A DNA stretch of 64,000 nucleotides from Pseudoxanthomonas japonensis (GTDB lineage: Bacteria > Pseudomonadota > Gammaproteobacteria > Xanthomonadales > Xanthomonadaceae): positions 1 to 64,000 of the forward strand of contig NZ_PDWW01000013.1 of assembly GCF_010093445.1 (NCBI RefSeq). Reading direction: 5' to 3'. The stretch's first letter is position 1. Each line of letters opens with the position of its first letter. Below are positions 46,176 to 56,195 of this stretch, one piece after another. The notes under the pieces are model-generated. The model was given only the letters and a program-made list of their open reading frames with translations. It searched no databases and had not been told where the DNA came from. The position numbers and the translations under genes were made by a program.

Positions 46176-47117
46176 TCAGTGCGGTTGGGACACGCGAATC
46201 TGATCACCCTGCGTCTCCACGCGCAGGTTGAAGCCGGTGGCCAACAGACGTGCGAAGGCATCCACACCTGTGGCATCGAAACTGCCGCCCACACGCATGT
46301 GGGCCGTTTCCGGATCCATCAGTACCAACTGCTTATCGTTGTAGCGATTGAACTGGGCCGCCACATCCGCCAACGTGGTTTGATCGAACTCCAGGGTGCC
46401 ATGGCGCCAGCTCAAGGACCGGCGCACCTTGTCCTGAGCGTTGACTGCCACCAGCGTGCCCGCCGGCTTGCTATACAGCAGCCCCCCGCCCTGCACGATC
46501 ACCGGCGGCCGTCCCGGTTTGGCCACCAGCGGCTCAACGCGCACCTTGCCTTCCAGCACGGCCACTTCCAGGCGTTCGCGTTCCTGCCTGACCGAGAACT
46601 TTGTTCCCAGTACCACGACACGATGCTCGCCGGCGTGGATGACGAACGGGTGCGCCGGATCGGGCTTCACATCAAAAAATGCCTCGCCCTTGTCCAGCCA
46701 CACGTGGCGCAGCGAGGGGTCCACCTGCGCCCGCAGCTGCGTGTGCGTGTTGAGCTCCAGGCGGGAACCGTCCGACAGGGCGATCACCTCCCGGCCGCCA
46801 ACCTCGGTGCTGTAGCGCGTGCCAGGGCCCCACCCCGTGAGGGTGAACAGCACCGCCAGCATGGCAACGCTCGCGGCAATGGCCCAGCGCATCGGCGCTC
46901 GCCAACGGTGTATGCGTGGCGGCTGCACGGCGCGTACCGCCGCCAACCGGTCTGCGCGCGTCCACACCGACTTCAAACGAAGCCAGGCCACACGATGGGC
47001 GGTGTCCTGTTCCAGCCAGGCTTGCAGCTGGATCTGGTCCTGTGCAGTCCATTGTGGGGACTCGGCACGGTTGATCCATTGCGCCGCGACCTGTTCGATG
47101 TCCTTGTGTGGGCTCAT
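46176..47117 (-). CDS. FecR-type anti-sigma factor
   Basis: A 313-residue inner-membrane protein. The N-terminal cytoplasmic segment (residues 1-85) is followed by one transmembrane helix (AIAASVAMLAVLFTLTG) and the periplasmic FecR domain (RYSTEVGGREVIALSDGSRLELN, FFDVKPDPAHPF) that meets the receptor's STN domain. It overlaps the sigma-factor gene by 4 bases. It likely senses ligand-loaded receptor and releases the sigma factor. Confidence 0.9.
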   Translation of the reverse strand: MSPHKDIEQVAAQWINRAESPQWTAQDQIQLQAWLEQDTAHRVAWLRLKSVWTRADRLAAVRAVQPPRIHRWRAPMRWAIAASVAMLAVLFTLTGWGPGTRYSTEVGGREVIALSDGSRLELNTHTQLRAQVDPSLRHVWLDKGEAFFDVKPDPAHPFVIHAGEHRVVVLGTKFSVRQERERLEVAVLEGKVRVEPLVAKPGRPPVIVQGGGLLYSKPAGTLVAVNAQDKVRRSLSWRHGTLEFDQTTLADVAAQFNRYNDKQLVLMDPETAHMRVGGSFDATGVDAFARLLATGFNLRVETQGDQIRVSQPH

Positions 47118-47761
47118 GGCTGCGAACGTTCCTTGTTGAAGCGCCGTGACGGACGCTGGATCTTGCCGGTACCGCCGAGCATGAAGTCGGCCAAGGCCCG
47201 CATACCCAACAGGGTCTGACGCTCCACCGTATCTTCGGCGATCCCCAATCGTCCAGCCACTTCGCGCTGGGATAGACCGTAGATCTTGCGAAGCTCCACG
47301 ATCTGTCGACATTTGTGGGGCAGTTTCTGCAAGCCTTGCTGCAAGCGGCGCAGTTCATCACGGGCGCCTAAGTGTCGCTCCGGCGTGACCTCATCGCTTT
47401 GCATGACCGCCTGCTCCACATCGGCCATCGCTTCGATGGAGACAATACGAGAGCGGCGAATGCGATCGATGAGCAAGTTGCGTACGGTGGTCATGACAAA
47501 GGGCTTGGTCTGCGCGGGCAAGCCCCGTCGCGCGGCTTCGTAGATGCGTGCGTAAGCCTCCTGCCGAAGATCAGGAATCTCGCTGTCCTCATGTCCATGC
47601 CGGCGCAGGAAGGCATGTATCAAGCCTTCCAGGGGCAGGACATGGGATATGAACCACTCATCCAGCGCCGTGGTCACCGGGGTACTCGCTGATTCATCAG
47701 GCAGGCTCAAGCACGTCCATTCACTGGGACGAGCGCGGTCAGGAAATCCGGTACGCCGCAA
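47114..47761 (-). CDS. ECF sigma factor, FecI type
   Basis: Up to 215 residues. It has sigma region 2 (AFLRRHGHEDSEIPDLRQEAYARIYE, VRNLLIDRIRR) and region 4 (LPHKCRQIVELRKIYGLSQREVAGRLGI, VERQTLLGMRAL). The N-terminus is unsure: TTG at 47761, with a later in-frame start near the GTG that precedes TTALDEW also possible. It probably drives the TonB receptor and perhaps the PepSY genes. First gene of the fecI-fecR-receptor set. Confidence 0.85.
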   Translation of the reverse strand: MRRTGFPDRARPSEWTCLSLPDESASTPVTTALDEWFISHVLPLEGLIHAFLRRHGHEDSEIPDLRQEAYARIYEAARRGLPAQTKPFVMTTVRNLLIDRIRRSRIVSIEAMADVEQAVMQSDEVTPERHLGARDELRRLQQGLQKLPHKCRQIVELRKIYGLSQREVAGRLGIAEDTVERQTLLGMRALADFMLGGTGKIQRPSRRFNKERSQP

Positions 47762-47796
47762 GACCCGCCGGCCTGCTCGGCCGGCGGGCGTTGGGA

Positions 47797-49623
47797 TCAG
47801 ATCTTGAAATCGTCGTACGCCACCTGGCTGTCGGGTACACCCAGCCGGGTCAGCAGCTCGCGTGTGGCCTTAAGCATGGCCGGCGGTCCGCACAGGTAGA
47901 ACTCGCAATCGGCCAAGGCCTGGTGGGCCTTGAGCAGGCGGTCATGCGCTACCTCATGCACCAGGCCCCGCAATAGCGCGTCGTCGTTCTGCGCTTCATC
48001 CGACAGCACCAAGTGCCAGCTGAAGTTCTCGTGCTGCTGGGCCAGGCGCTCCATCTCCTCGATGTAGGGCGCTTCCTTGAGACTGCGCGCGCCATACCAG
48101 AAGTGGATCCGCTCCCCGCCCTGCCCCGCCAACAGCGTCCGAATCATCGCGCGCAGCGGGGCCATGCCAGCGCCGCCGCCGATGAACACTTTCTCCCGTC
48201 CGTGAGGCTTGAGCGCAAAGTCGCCGAAGGGGCCGCTGAAGCAGACCCGATCCCCGGGCGAGAGCGTGTACAGGTAGGTTGAGCCCCTGCCAGGAGGATG
48301 GCGTTTCTTGTCCGATCGTCCAGGACTGAAGCGGGCCAGCAAGGTCAGTCGCCCCTGTGCCTGATCGACAGGCAAGGCGAGCGAATACGCCCGACGGACC
48401 GGTTCGCGGTTGACCAACTTCTCGGGCAGGTCCACGCCCGCCCACTCCTGATGGTGGTGCTCGGGCCGCACGAGCTTGTTCACCGGTACCTCGTAGTTGG
48501 GCACATGCACCTGCAAGTAAGCGCCAGGTTGATATTCCGGACCGGGGGCCTCGTCGGGCTTGAGCACGATCTCGCGCAGGAACGGCGTCACTGCCGTGAC
48601 CTGCTCCACGGTGGCGCCATACTCGGTCCACAGGCTGGCCCCGCCAGCCACCTCGACATCGGTGTCTTCCGTCACGGCCAGATTGCAGGCCAGGCGATAG
48701 CCCATCTTGACCTTGCTGGCGCCCAGGTGGGCGCGATCGGCCGCGGTGGCTTTGGGTGCCGCGCCGCGGAAGCGCACCTCGCACAGGCCACAGCTCTGCC
48801 CTCCTCCGCAGTTGGACGGCAGTTGCACGCCTTCGCGCGCCAGCGAGACGTAGACGTTGTCGCCTGCCGACGCCCGGACGGTACGCAGCCGTGTCCCATC
48901 CGGACCGAATACCGACAACTCGCGGGCCGGACGCCAGCGGCGCGGCACGAACTCGCTCCAATGGAAGCTGGCAAACAGCAGCCAGATACCGGTCAGGGCC
49001 AACCACAGACCGCCGATCGCGGCGGTGACCACCAACGGGTTGTTGAAGTTCTTGCGCCCGGTGTAGTCCATGATGTGCAACATCCAGAACACATCGAACA
49101 GGCGCCAGGTCTTGTTGCGGTGGTAAAGCACCTCGCCCGTCTGGGCAGACAGGTACACCGTGGTGTCCTGGCCATCGTCGGTATCCACGCGCCACAGTCG
49201 GCCTTCGTGATCGCGTACCTCACCACTCCACTCCAACAGGCGCGGTGCTTTCAACGTGCCAGGGCCGGTATAGGAGGCTTGCGCCAGGCGTGTGGCCCAG
49301 GCCGCGTCCAAGGCAATGGGTTGGCCGGACACGGCGTTGGCCAAGGTAATGCCCTGGGCATCGGCCAACTGATAGACCGGGGTATCCAGCAACCAGCCCG
49401 AACTGACGCGACTGATCTTCTTGTTTCCACCCAGGAAACTGGCCGGCGAGCGGGCATTGGCAGGCCACTCATGGGCCGCATGCTCGTGAGCCTGGAACTC
49501 ATGGCCCTGCACCTGGTCATGGTCCAGCCAGCTCATCATCACGCCACTGGCCATCCAAAGCAGCAACTGCAGGCCGATGATCAAGCCGACCCATTTGTGC
49601 AGCGTTCTCATCCAGGGCGTCAT
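47797..49623 (-). CDS. PepSY transmembrane protein fused to ferredoxin/NAD(P)H-flavin reductase module
   Basis: A 608-residue protein in three parts. Residues 1-250 are a PepSY-type region with about three membrane helices (WVGLIIGLQLLLWMASGVMM, FWMLHIMDYTGRKNF). A 2Fe-2S ferredoxin domain (about 265-350; NCGGGQSCGLCEVRF and a later CNLAV) is followed by an NqrF-like FAD/NAD(P)H reductase (RRAYSLALP, GGGAGMAPLRAM, YLCGPPAML). It could pass electrons across the membrane to reduce an imported metal chelate. It overlaps the next upstream PepSY gene by 4 bases. Confidence 0.85.
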   Translation of the reverse strand: MTPWMRTLHKWVGLIIGLQLLLWMASGVMMSWLDHDQVQGHEFQAHEHAAHEWPANARSPASFLGGNKKISRVSSGWLLDTPVYQLADAQGITLANAVSGQPIALDAAWATRLAQASYTGPGTLKAPRLLEWSGEVRDHEGRLWRVDTDDGQDTTVYLSAQTGEVLYHRNKTWRLFDVFWMLHIMDYTGRKNFNNPLVVTAAIGGLWLALTGIWLLFASFHWSEFVPRRWRPARELSVFGPDGTRLRTVRASAGDNVYVSLAREGVQLPSNCGGGQSCGLCEVRFRGAAPKATAADRAHLGASKVKMGYRLACNLAVTEDTDVEVAGGASLWTEYGATVEQVTAVTPFLREIVLKPDEAPGPEYQPGAYLQVHVPNYEVPVNKLVRPEHHHQEWAGVDLPEKLVNREPVRRAYSLALPVDQAQGRLTLLARFSPGRSDKKRHPPGRGSTYLYTLSPGDRVCFSGPFGDFALKPHGREKVFIGGGAGMAPLRAMIRTLLAGQGGERIHFWYGARSLKEAPYIEEMERLAQQHENFSWHLVLSDEAQNDDALLRGLVHEVAHDRLLKAHQALADCEFYLCGPPAMLKATRELLTRLGVPDSQVAYDDFKI

Positions 49624-50309
49624 GCTGCGGCCCTCCTGCGAAAGCTGTAGAACAGCAACCAGGCACCGCTGAGCACGAACACCAAGCCAACCGCCGAGGC
49701 CACGCGCAACAAGGTGTTGTTGACGTCCGAACGGGCCTCGTAGTCCATGATGTGGAACATCCACAGGAAATCAAACCAGCGCCACAGGCTGTGCCGCCGC
49801 GCCAGTAACTCGCCGCTGTAGGGCGAGAAATACAGGGTAGTTTCACCGGCATCGGCGTAGTGCACCGCCCACATGGGAACCGGGCGGGTGGCCACTTCTT
49901 GCGGCGCCTGGGTAACCCACTCGACCCGAGCTACGGGTGCCTGGCCCTGATAGACGTCTTTTGCCAAGGCGATCGCCATCTGCTGATCACCTGGGGAGAG
50001 CACCTCCCCCGTCGTAGCGTCCAGCAGGTACACCAGATCGCGGGCGTGAATCTCGTAGACATCCCGCTCAAGCAGTCGCTTGAGCTTGACCTGCGTCATG
50101 CCCGGATAGCGCCGCTGCAGTTCCTCACCGGACAAGTGAGTGGGTGCCACCAGCGGCTGCTGATGGGCATGGGCCAAGTGATCGCCATGGATGATGTCCA
50201 GGGAGATGACCGTCATGTACACGCCACTGATCATCCACAGCAGCGCTTGCACGCCAATGATCAGGCCAATCCATTTGTGGGCCTTGCGTGCCCAGAAAGC
50301 CGATTTCAT
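49620..50309 (-). CDS. PepSY-domain membrane protein
   Basis: A 229-residue inner-membrane protein with helices at the N-terminus (WIGLIIGVQALLWMISGVYM) and C-terminus (LRVASAVGLVFVLSGAWLLFY) and a periplasmic PepSY domain between (VYEIHARDLVYLLDATTGEVL). It resembles the N-terminal part of the following fusion protein, so the two may have arisen by duplication. Probably part of a reductase pair for the TonB receptors. Confidence 0.8.
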   Translation of the reverse strand: MKSAFWARKAHKWIGLIIGVQALLWMISGVYMTVISLDIIHGDHLAHAHQQPLVAPTHLSGEELQRRYPGMTQVKLKRLLERDVYEIHARDLVYLLDATTGEVLSPGDQQMAIALAKDVYQGQAPVARVEWVTQAPQEVATRPVPMWAVHYADAGETTLYFSPYSGELLARRHSLWRWFDFLWMFHIMDYEARSDVNNTLLRVASAVGLVFVLSGAWLLFYSFRRRAAA

Positions 50310-50337
50310 AGTGATCTCGTTCGACAAGAGGACAACG

Positions 50338-50366
50338 CCTGCTCCCGTCACCAGGACGGGAGCAGG
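50338..50366. terminator. Hairpin after the second TonB receptor gene
   Basis: A perfect 12-bp stem (CCTGCTCCCGTC with its complement) and 5-base loop sits just past the receptor stop on the minus strand. The sequence after it has few Ts, so it may attenuate rather than fully stop read-through into the PepSY genes. Confidence 0.5.
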
Positions 50367-50377
50367 CCAAGCAGGTC

Positions 50378-53098
50378 TTACCAGTGGTATCCCACGCGGG
50401 CATACCAACGACGACCCAGCAGGTCATACGTCATCGTGTCGGTATTGGCGTCGGTGTAGCTCTGGATAAACGGGGCTTTCTTGTCGTACAGGTTGTCGAT
50501 GCCGAAGGACACATCGAAGGTCTTGTTCGGTGCGTACTTGAGCTGGACATTGTGGTAGGTCACGCTGGGTGCGTGATCACCAATGTCGCCGGGGCTGGCA
50601 TTGATGTCATCGGCCTTGCCGATGTACTGCAAGCTGTAAGAACCGGACCAGGCTTCGCGTTCCATCGTCAGCGAGGTCAAGGCGCGCCAGTGAGTAAAGC
50701 TGCCACGGCCACCGGTGATCTTGCCGGCGTACTCGATCACATCCGCGCCCGGGAACGGCCGCACGTCGTACTGGTCCAGATAGGACACATCCACGCTCAA
50801 GGTCGAATCGAACCCAGCAACCGCGAACTCGTACAGACCACCCAGGTCGATGCCCCGTACCCGTTCGTTGGCCGCATTGACCGGCTGGGACGACAGGAAG
50901 TCCACTTCACCGGTGATCGGATTGCGGGTGAAGTTGTCATTGCCGCAGAACGGATGCGCCAAGCCCGGGGTGTTGTAGCAGATCGACAGCTTGGTTGAGC
51001 CATCGATACGCTGGATCGCGTTGTCGATCTTGATGTTGAAGTAGTCCACCGTCAGCGTCAGTCCCGGCAAGAAGCTCGGCGTCCAGACCGCACCCACGGT
51101 CAGGGACTTGGCATCTTCCGGCTCCAGGTCAGGATTGCCGCCGGAGGTGGTCAGGATCGTGTTGCCCGGCTGTACGTAACCTGCCGGCACGCCGTACGCC
51201 TGACAGTTCTGACGCACTACCGAATCAGCCGGCAAGCTGCTCCAGCCGCTACAGGGATCGGTCGTGGTCAGGTTGCCCTCGGCTACGCCACCAAACAATT
51301 CGGGGATGTTGGGGATACGGAAAGCCGTGGCGTAGTTGGCGCGCACCTTCAAGGACGGCACGATCTGCCAATCCAGGCCCACCTTGTAATTCACGTCTTC
51401 GCCGAACAGGTCATAGTCGGAATAGCGCACGGCGGCATTGAGCGTCAGGCTCTCGGCGATCACGCTGTCCTGAAGCAGCGGCACGGCAAACTCGGCGAAG
51501 GCTTCCTTGGCCGTGTACTCACCGGCGATCGGATCCTGTTGGTTCGTGTTGGCAATGCCCAGTACCGTCAGCGGATCGGGATCGCGCCAACCACGCTCCT
51601 TGCGAACCTCGATGCCAGAGGCAAAGCCCACCCAACCGGCCGGCATCTCGAATAGCTGGCCGCTGATGTTGGCGGTGAAGCTCTTCTGGTCGTTGCCGCC
51701 GTTGTCGCGCGTCCTGAACAGGATGTAGTTGAGCACCTCGGGGGTCAGGTCGCCGTAGCCGAGATAGTCACCGCAGGGGATCGCCGCGCCGGGCGTGTTG
51801 CTGCACAGCGCGGTGTTGAGCGTGTCATCCACCCGGTCCAGGTTCGCCACATTGGTCGAGCCATCCACACCAGTGTTGCGGCCCCAATTCAGCGCGGCCG
51901 ACCAGTCCCAGTTCATGCCCAACTGGCCTTCAATGCCCGCGACCACGCGGAAGGTATTGGTTTCCTGGAAGAACTCGCGTGGGCCGGCCTCTTCCAGACG
52001 GCGGCGCTGCAGCAGCAGGTCTTGGCCGGTCGGGTTGGTCGGGTGGCCGGCCGCAATATTGATCGGTCGATAGACACCCAGGCTGCCGGGCGTGGCCAAC
52101 TGGTCGGACTGGCGGTTGGTGAACATCAACTCGGTGAACACGCGCGTGGTTTCATTCACAGTGCTGTCGCCGAACAGGCTGAAGCTCAAACGCTTGATCG
52201 GATTGACGGCATTGAGATAGGGATTGCCGTTGTAGTTATGCTTGGCCGCCGAATACGGTTCATAGAAGTCCCCGTCACCATTGGGATCCTGGTTGAAGTT
52301 CACGCGCGAGCCGTCGGCTAGCAATGCGCGCCCACCGATGGTGGCCGAGCTGCCCACACATTCGAGTTGCCCGTCGACCTCACCCAAGCCGCACGGTGCG
52401 CGTGAGGCCATGTTGACCGCGCCGGTCTCCGAGTAGTTGATGCCGGCCATCAACGAACCGCGGTCTGACGTAATACCCCAGGCGAAATCGAACGACTTTT
52501 CTTCGCCATCACTTTCGAAGGTCTGTCCGTACCGCACCGCCGCCTCGGCACCGTCGTAGTTCTTCTTGGTGATGATGTTCACCACACCCGCCACGGCATC
52601 GGCACCGTAGATGGCTGAGGCACCGTCCTTGAGGACCTCGATCCGCTCGATCAGCGCTACGGGGATGATGTTCAGGTCCACCGAGCTGTTGGCACCGGTG
52701 CCGCCATTGACCACACGACGACCATTGAGCAGAACCAGCGTGCGGTTAATGCCCAAGCCGCGCAGATTGACCTGGGTAGTGCCGTAGCCGTTCTCGGCCC
52801 AGTAGGCATTGGACTGGCTGCCGGCAAAACCGGCCGAGGCCGGCAGGCGCTGCAGCAGCGTCTCCACTGAAGTGGCGCCGGAGCGCTCGATGGCTTCGGC
52901 ATCCACGACGCTGACCGGGCCGACGCCGGAAATCTGGAGCCGCTTGATGTGACTGCCGGTGACCTGGACGGTGTCCAGCGTCTTGGCCGACTCGCTCGTG
53001 GCGCCCTGTTCAGCCTGCTGAGCCAGAGCCACCGTGGAAAAACCGGCGCACAGAAGGGCACCGACGGATACCGCCAAAGGATTGCGCTTGAAGTACAT
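50378..53098 (-). CDS. TonB-dependent receptor without STN domain
   Basis: A 906-residue outer-membrane receptor with a signal peptide (residues 1-26, ending ALAQQ). The plug (VQVTGSHIKR, LVLLNGRRVVNGG, DGASAIYGADAVAGVVNII) and barrel (ending GRRWYARVGYHW) are strongly similar along their whole length to the receptor at 43042, but the signalling N-terminal domain is missing. The start at 53098 has GGGAGAGAG upstream. It is the first gene of the receptor-PepSY-PepSY fusion unit; the substrate is unknown. Confidence 0.9.
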   Translation of the reverse strand: MYFKRNPLAVSVGALLCAGFSTVALAQQAEQGATSESAKTLDTVQVTGSHIKRLQISGVGPVSVVDAEAIERSGATSVETLLQRLPASAGFAGSQSNAYWAENGYGTTQVNLRGLGINRTLVLLNGRRVVNGGTGANSSVDLNIIPVALIERIEVLKDGASAIYGADAVAGVVNIITKKNYDGAEAAVRYGQTFESDGEEKSFDFAWGITSDRGSLMAGINYSETGAVNMASRAPCGLGEVDGQLECVGSSATIGGRALLADGSRVNFNQDPNGDGDFYEPYSAAKHNYNGNPYLNAVNPIKRLSFSLFGDSTVNETTRVFTELMFTNRQSDQLATPGSLGVYRPINIAAGHPTNPTGQDLLLQRRRLEEAGPREFFQETNTFRVVAGIEGQLGMNWDWSAALNWGRNTGVDGSTNVANLDRVDDTLNTALCSNTPGAAIPCGDYLGYGDLTPEVLNYILFRTRDNGGNDQKSFTANISGQLFEMPAGWVGFASGIEVRKERGWRDPDPLTVLGIANTNQQDPIAGEYTAKEAFAEFAVPLLQDSVIAESLTLNAAVRYSDYDLFGEDVNYKVGLDWQIVPSLKVRANYATAFRIPNIPELFGGVAEGNLTTTDPCSGWSSLPADSVVRQNCQAYGVPAGYVQPGNTILTTSGGNPDLEPEDAKSLTVGAVWTPSFLPGLTLTVDYFNIKIDNAIQRIDGSTKLSICYNTPGLAHPFCGNDNFTRNPITGEVDFLSSQPVNAANERVRGIDLGGLYEFAVAGFDSTLSVDVSYLDQYDVRPFPGADVIEYAGKITGGRGSFTHWRALTSLTMEREAWSGSYSLQYIGKADDINASPGDIGDHAPSVTYHNVQLKYAPNKTFDVSFGIDNLYDKKAPFIQSYTDANTDTMTYDLLGRRWYARVGYHW

Positions 53099-53215
53099 GG
53101 GTTCTCTCTCCCCCGAAGGGCAATGCATGCGTATGACCCTGGTGCCCCAGACGTGGGGGCCTATGCGACATCAGGGCGTGCGTAGACGTCGCCAATCAAT
53201 GGCGACCAAGCAGCA

Positions 53216-53635
53216 TTAGCCGATGGGAGGTCGGAACAGCCGGGATACCTGTCGTCGCAGCGGCGGCAACTCAGGCGTAGGTAGGTAGGTGCTCGTCAGG
53301 GCGTGCTGGGCGGCAAAGATGACCGGCACACGCCCGGCGAAGAAGGTGAGCACACAGCTGCAGTCGCAGGAGGTGGTGCTGCAGTCGCACTGATGATCGT
53401 TCTGATCACCCTGCCCGGCTCGCTTGCCACCGGGAAGAATTTTGTTGCAATCGTTACTAATCTTGGCGCGTTCATTGACACGCGCGCCGCCATGCACCGA
53501 GTGGGTGCCATTCACCGCACCTGGGGGAGGAATATGCCGCACGGCCATCCGCGTGGTGGCCTGCGCGCTCAGGATCCCATCCGCGCAGAGCACGAGGATC
53601 AGGAACATACGCAGTAGCACGCGAAGCGAAGGCAT
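53216..53635 (-). CDS. CopL-like metal-binding small protein
   Basis: A 139-residue exported protein with a signal peptide (LRMFLILVLCADGILSAQA) followed by ATTRMAVRH and a Cys/His stretch (DCSTTSCDCSCVLTF). It resembles the copL product at 26081 in start, cysteine cluster and C-terminus (ending RPPIG). It is probably metal-responsive. It lies upstream of the TonB receptor gene on the same strand, and divergent from hutC. Confidence 0.65.
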   Translation of the reverse strand: MPSLRVLLRMFLILVLCADGILSAQATTRMAVRHIPPPGAVNGTHSVHGGARVNERAKISNDCNKILPGGKRAGQGDQNDHQCDCSTTSCDCSCVLTFFAGRVPVIFAAQHALTSTYLPTPELPPLRRQVSRLFRPPIG

Positions 53636-53657
53636 GAGCGTGTGGCGAACCCGCAGG

Positions 53658-53669
53658 TTGTCTATACCA
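53658..53669. promoter_or_regulatory. HutC operator-like repeat 1
   Basis: TTGTCTATACCA contains the TGTCTATAC core also present, inverted, at 53740. It lies between the divergent copL-like and hutC genes and is a likely HutC-binding site. Confidence 0.5.
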
Positions 53670-53739
53670 CAGCAATAGCACGAGGAAATTCTTAGTGTCA
53701 ACTGCTTGTGCAGTACAGCATCGAAAGTGGTTGGACTGG

Positions 53740-53751
53740 TTGTATAGACAT
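53740..53751. promoter_or_regulatory. HutC operator-like repeat 2 before hutC
   Basis: TTGTATAGACAT, whose complement shares TGTCTATAC with the repeat at 53658. It ends 14 bases before the hutC start codon, a position fitting autoregulation. Confidence 0.5.
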
Positions 53752-53765
53752 GTAATGCTTGGGCC

Positions 53766-54491
53766 ATGGACGAACCCAAGCCGCACTACCAGAAGCTCAA
53801 GCACTTCATCCTGCGTCACATCACCAACGGCGACTGGCCCGCGCGCAGTCGCGTCCCCAGCGAGAACGAACTGACGGCCAAGTTCGGCTTGTCTCGCATG
53901 ACAGTGAATCGAGCGCTGCGCGAGTTGACCGATGCCGGCGTACTAACCCGGGTGCAAGGTGTCGGCACGTTCGTCGCCGGCCCCAAGGCCGAATCGGCGA
54001 TGTTCGAGGTGCGCAATATTCGCGACGAGATTCAGTCACGCGGCCAGACACACTCGGTCCAAGTGCTGATCTGCGAGACGGTCGAGGCGCGCTCCAGTGT
54101 GACGACCAACTTCGGCCTGACGCCGGGCACGGAGCTGTTCCACAGTCGCCTGCTCCACCACAGCGATGACAAGCCGGTGCAGTTGGAGGATCGCTTTGTG
54201 CAACCCAGCGTGGCGCCGGATTACCTGGACATCGATTTCCACACCGAGATTCCGCATCAGTACTTGATGCGCGTTGCGCCGCTGGAGCGCGCCGAACATG
54301 TGATTGAAGCCGAGACGGCCAGCAAGCGTCTGGCTGCGCAACTGAAGATCAACGAAGGCGATCCGTTGCTGGTGCTGACCCGACGTACGTGGTCGCGCGG
54401 ACAGGTGGCCAGCTTTGTGCGGTTGATTCACCCGGCATCTCGTTACCGCTTTGTGGGCACCTTCCAGGTTGGCGCCCCCCTGACCCCTTGA
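53766..54491 (+). CDS. hutC: HutC: GntR-family repressor of histidine utilisation
   Basis: A 241-residue regulator. An N-terminal GntR winged helix ([34 protein letters not shown]) is followed by a UTRA effector domain (residues about 90-235). HutC is released by urocanate. First gene of hutC-hutU-hutH-hutG; hutU starts 7 bases after its stop. Confidence 0.9.
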   Translation: MDEPKPHYQKLKHFILRHITNGDWPARSRVPSENELTAKFGLSRMTVNRALRELTDAGVLTRVQGVGTFVAGPKAESAMFEVRNIRDEIQSRGQTHSVQVLICETVEARSSVTTNFGLTPGTELFHSRLLHHSDDKPVQLEDRFVQPSVAPDYLDIDFHTEIPHQYLMRVAPLERAEHVIEAETASKRLAAQLKINEGDPLLVLTRRTWSRGQVASFVRLIHPASRYRFVGTFQVGAPLTP

Positions 54492-54498
54492 GGATTTG

Positions 54499-56190
54499 AT
54501 GGATACCTTGGAACGCTCCGCTTCCCCTGCGCGCACCGTTCGCGCTCCGATCGGCACCCAGCTGCACTGCAAGAGCTGGCTGACTGAAGCGGCCTACCGC
54601 ATGATCCAGAACAATCTGGACCCCGATGTTGCCGAGCGCCCGGAAGACCTGGTGGTCTACGGCGGCATCGGTCGTGCTGCGCGCGACTGGAGAAGCTTTG
54701 ACCGTATCTTGGAAACGTTGCGATCGCTTGAGGATGATGAATCCTTGTTGGTGCAATCGGGAAAACCGGTAGGCGTGTTCCGCACGCATAAGGATGCACC
54801 GCGCGTACTGATCGCCAACTCCAACCTGGTGCCCCACTGGGCGACTTGGGAGCATTTCAACGAGCTCGATAAGAAGGGCTTGATGATGTACGGGCAGATG
54901 ACCGCCGGCAGCTGGATCTACATCGGTAGCCAGGGCATCGTGCAGGGAACCTACGAGACGTTCGTTGAGCTGGGTCGCCAGCACTACGGTGGCAACTGGC
55001 AGAACAAGTGGATCCTCACCGCAGGCTTGGGCGGTATGGGCGGCGCGCAAGCATTGGCCGCAACGCTAGCCGGCGCCAGCAGCATCGTGATCGAGTGTCA
55101 GGAGTCGCGAATCGATTTTCGCATTCGCACACGCTATGTCGATCACAAGGCCACCTCCATCGAGCAGGCCCTGCAGATCATTGAAAGCAGTCCAGTCCCC
55201 GTGTCGGTGGGATTGCTGGGCAATGCGGCCGAATTACTCCCGCAGTTCGTCGCTCTTGCACGCAATGGCGGCGCCCGCCCCCATGCGGTGACCGATCAGA
55301 CCTCGGCGCATGACCTGATCAACGGGTATCTGCCGTCGGGATGGACGGTGTCGCAGTGGGAGCAGGCCCGGGCCGGCAGCGACGGCCAACGCCGTGAATT
55401 GGCGCAGGCCGCGGCCGCCTCGTGCGCCACGCACGTACGCGCCATGCTTGATTTCCACGCGCTGGGCGTGCCGACGATCGACTACGGCAACAACATCCGG
55501 CAAGTGGCCCTGGATCAAGGCGTGGACAATGCCTTCGCCTTCCCTGGCTTCGTGCCCGCCTGTATCCGTCCGCTCTTCTGCCGGGGCATGGGGCCTTTCC
55601 GATGGGTGGCCCTCAGCGGCGACCCGGAAGATATCTACAAGACCGATGCCAAGGTCAAAGAGCTGTTTCCGGATAACACGCATCTTCACCAGTGGCTGGA
55701 TCAGGCGCGGGAGCGCATCGCGTTCCAAGGCCTGCCTGCCCGCATTTGCTGGCTGGGTCTGGGCGAGCGACACAAAGCGGCTTTGGCATTCAATGAAATG
55801 GTGCGTAACGGCGAATTGAAGGCGCCCATCGTGATTGGGCGTGATCATCTGGATTGTGGCTCGGTCGCCAGCCCCAACCGCGAAACCGAAGGCATGCGTG
55901 ATGGTTCCGATGCGGTATCGGATTGGCCGCTGCTCAATGCCCTGCTGGCCACCAGTGGCGGCGCCACGTGGGTAAGCCTGCATCACGGAGGCGGCGTGGG
56001 CATGGGGTTTTCGCAGCATTCGGGTGTAGTCATCGTCTGCGATGGCACTGAACAAGCCGACCGGCGGCTAGCGCGCGTGCTATGGAACGATCCGGCCACC
56101 GGGGTCATGCGCCATGCTGATGCCGGCTACGAGCAAGCATTGGCGTGCGCGCGTGAGCATGAGTTGATCTTGCCGGCCATCCTGGAGTGA
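54499..56190 (+). CDS. hutU: Urocanate hydratase
   Basis: A 563-residue enzyme that converts urocanate to 4-imidazolone-5-propionate using a tightly bound NAD. Family motifs: [20 protein letters not shown], the NAD-binding region and [17 protein letters not shown] (active cysteine region), then [15 protein letters not shown]. The ATG at 54499 follows AGGA. Normal length. Second step of histidine degradation. Confidence 0.96.
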   Translation: MDTLERSASPARTVRAPIGTQLHCKSWLTEAAYRMIQNNLDPDVAERPEDLVVYGGIGRAARDWRSFDRILETLRSLEDDESLLVQSGKPVGVFRTHKDAPRVLIANSNLVPHWATWEHFNELDKKGLMMYGQMTAGSWIYIGSQGIVQGTYETFVELGRQHYGGNWQNKWILTAGLGGMGGAQALAATLAGASSIVIECQESRIDFRIRTRYVDHKATSIEQALQIIESSPVPVSVGLLGNAAELLPQFVALARNGGARPHAVTDQTSAHDLINGYLPSGWTVSQWEQARAGSDGQRRELAQAAAASCATHVRAMLDFHALGVPTIDYGNNIRQVALDQGVDNAFAFPGFVPACIRPLFCRGMGPFRWVALSGDPEDIYKTDAKVKELFPDNTHLHQWLDQARERIAFQGLPARICWLGLGERHKAALAFNEMVRNGELKAPIVIGRDHLDCGSVASPNRETEGMRDGSDAVSDWPLLNALLATSGGATWVSLHHGGGVGMGFSQHSGVVIVCDGTEQADRRLARVLWNDPATGVMRHADAGYEQALACAREHELILPAILE

Positions 56191-56195
56191 GCATC

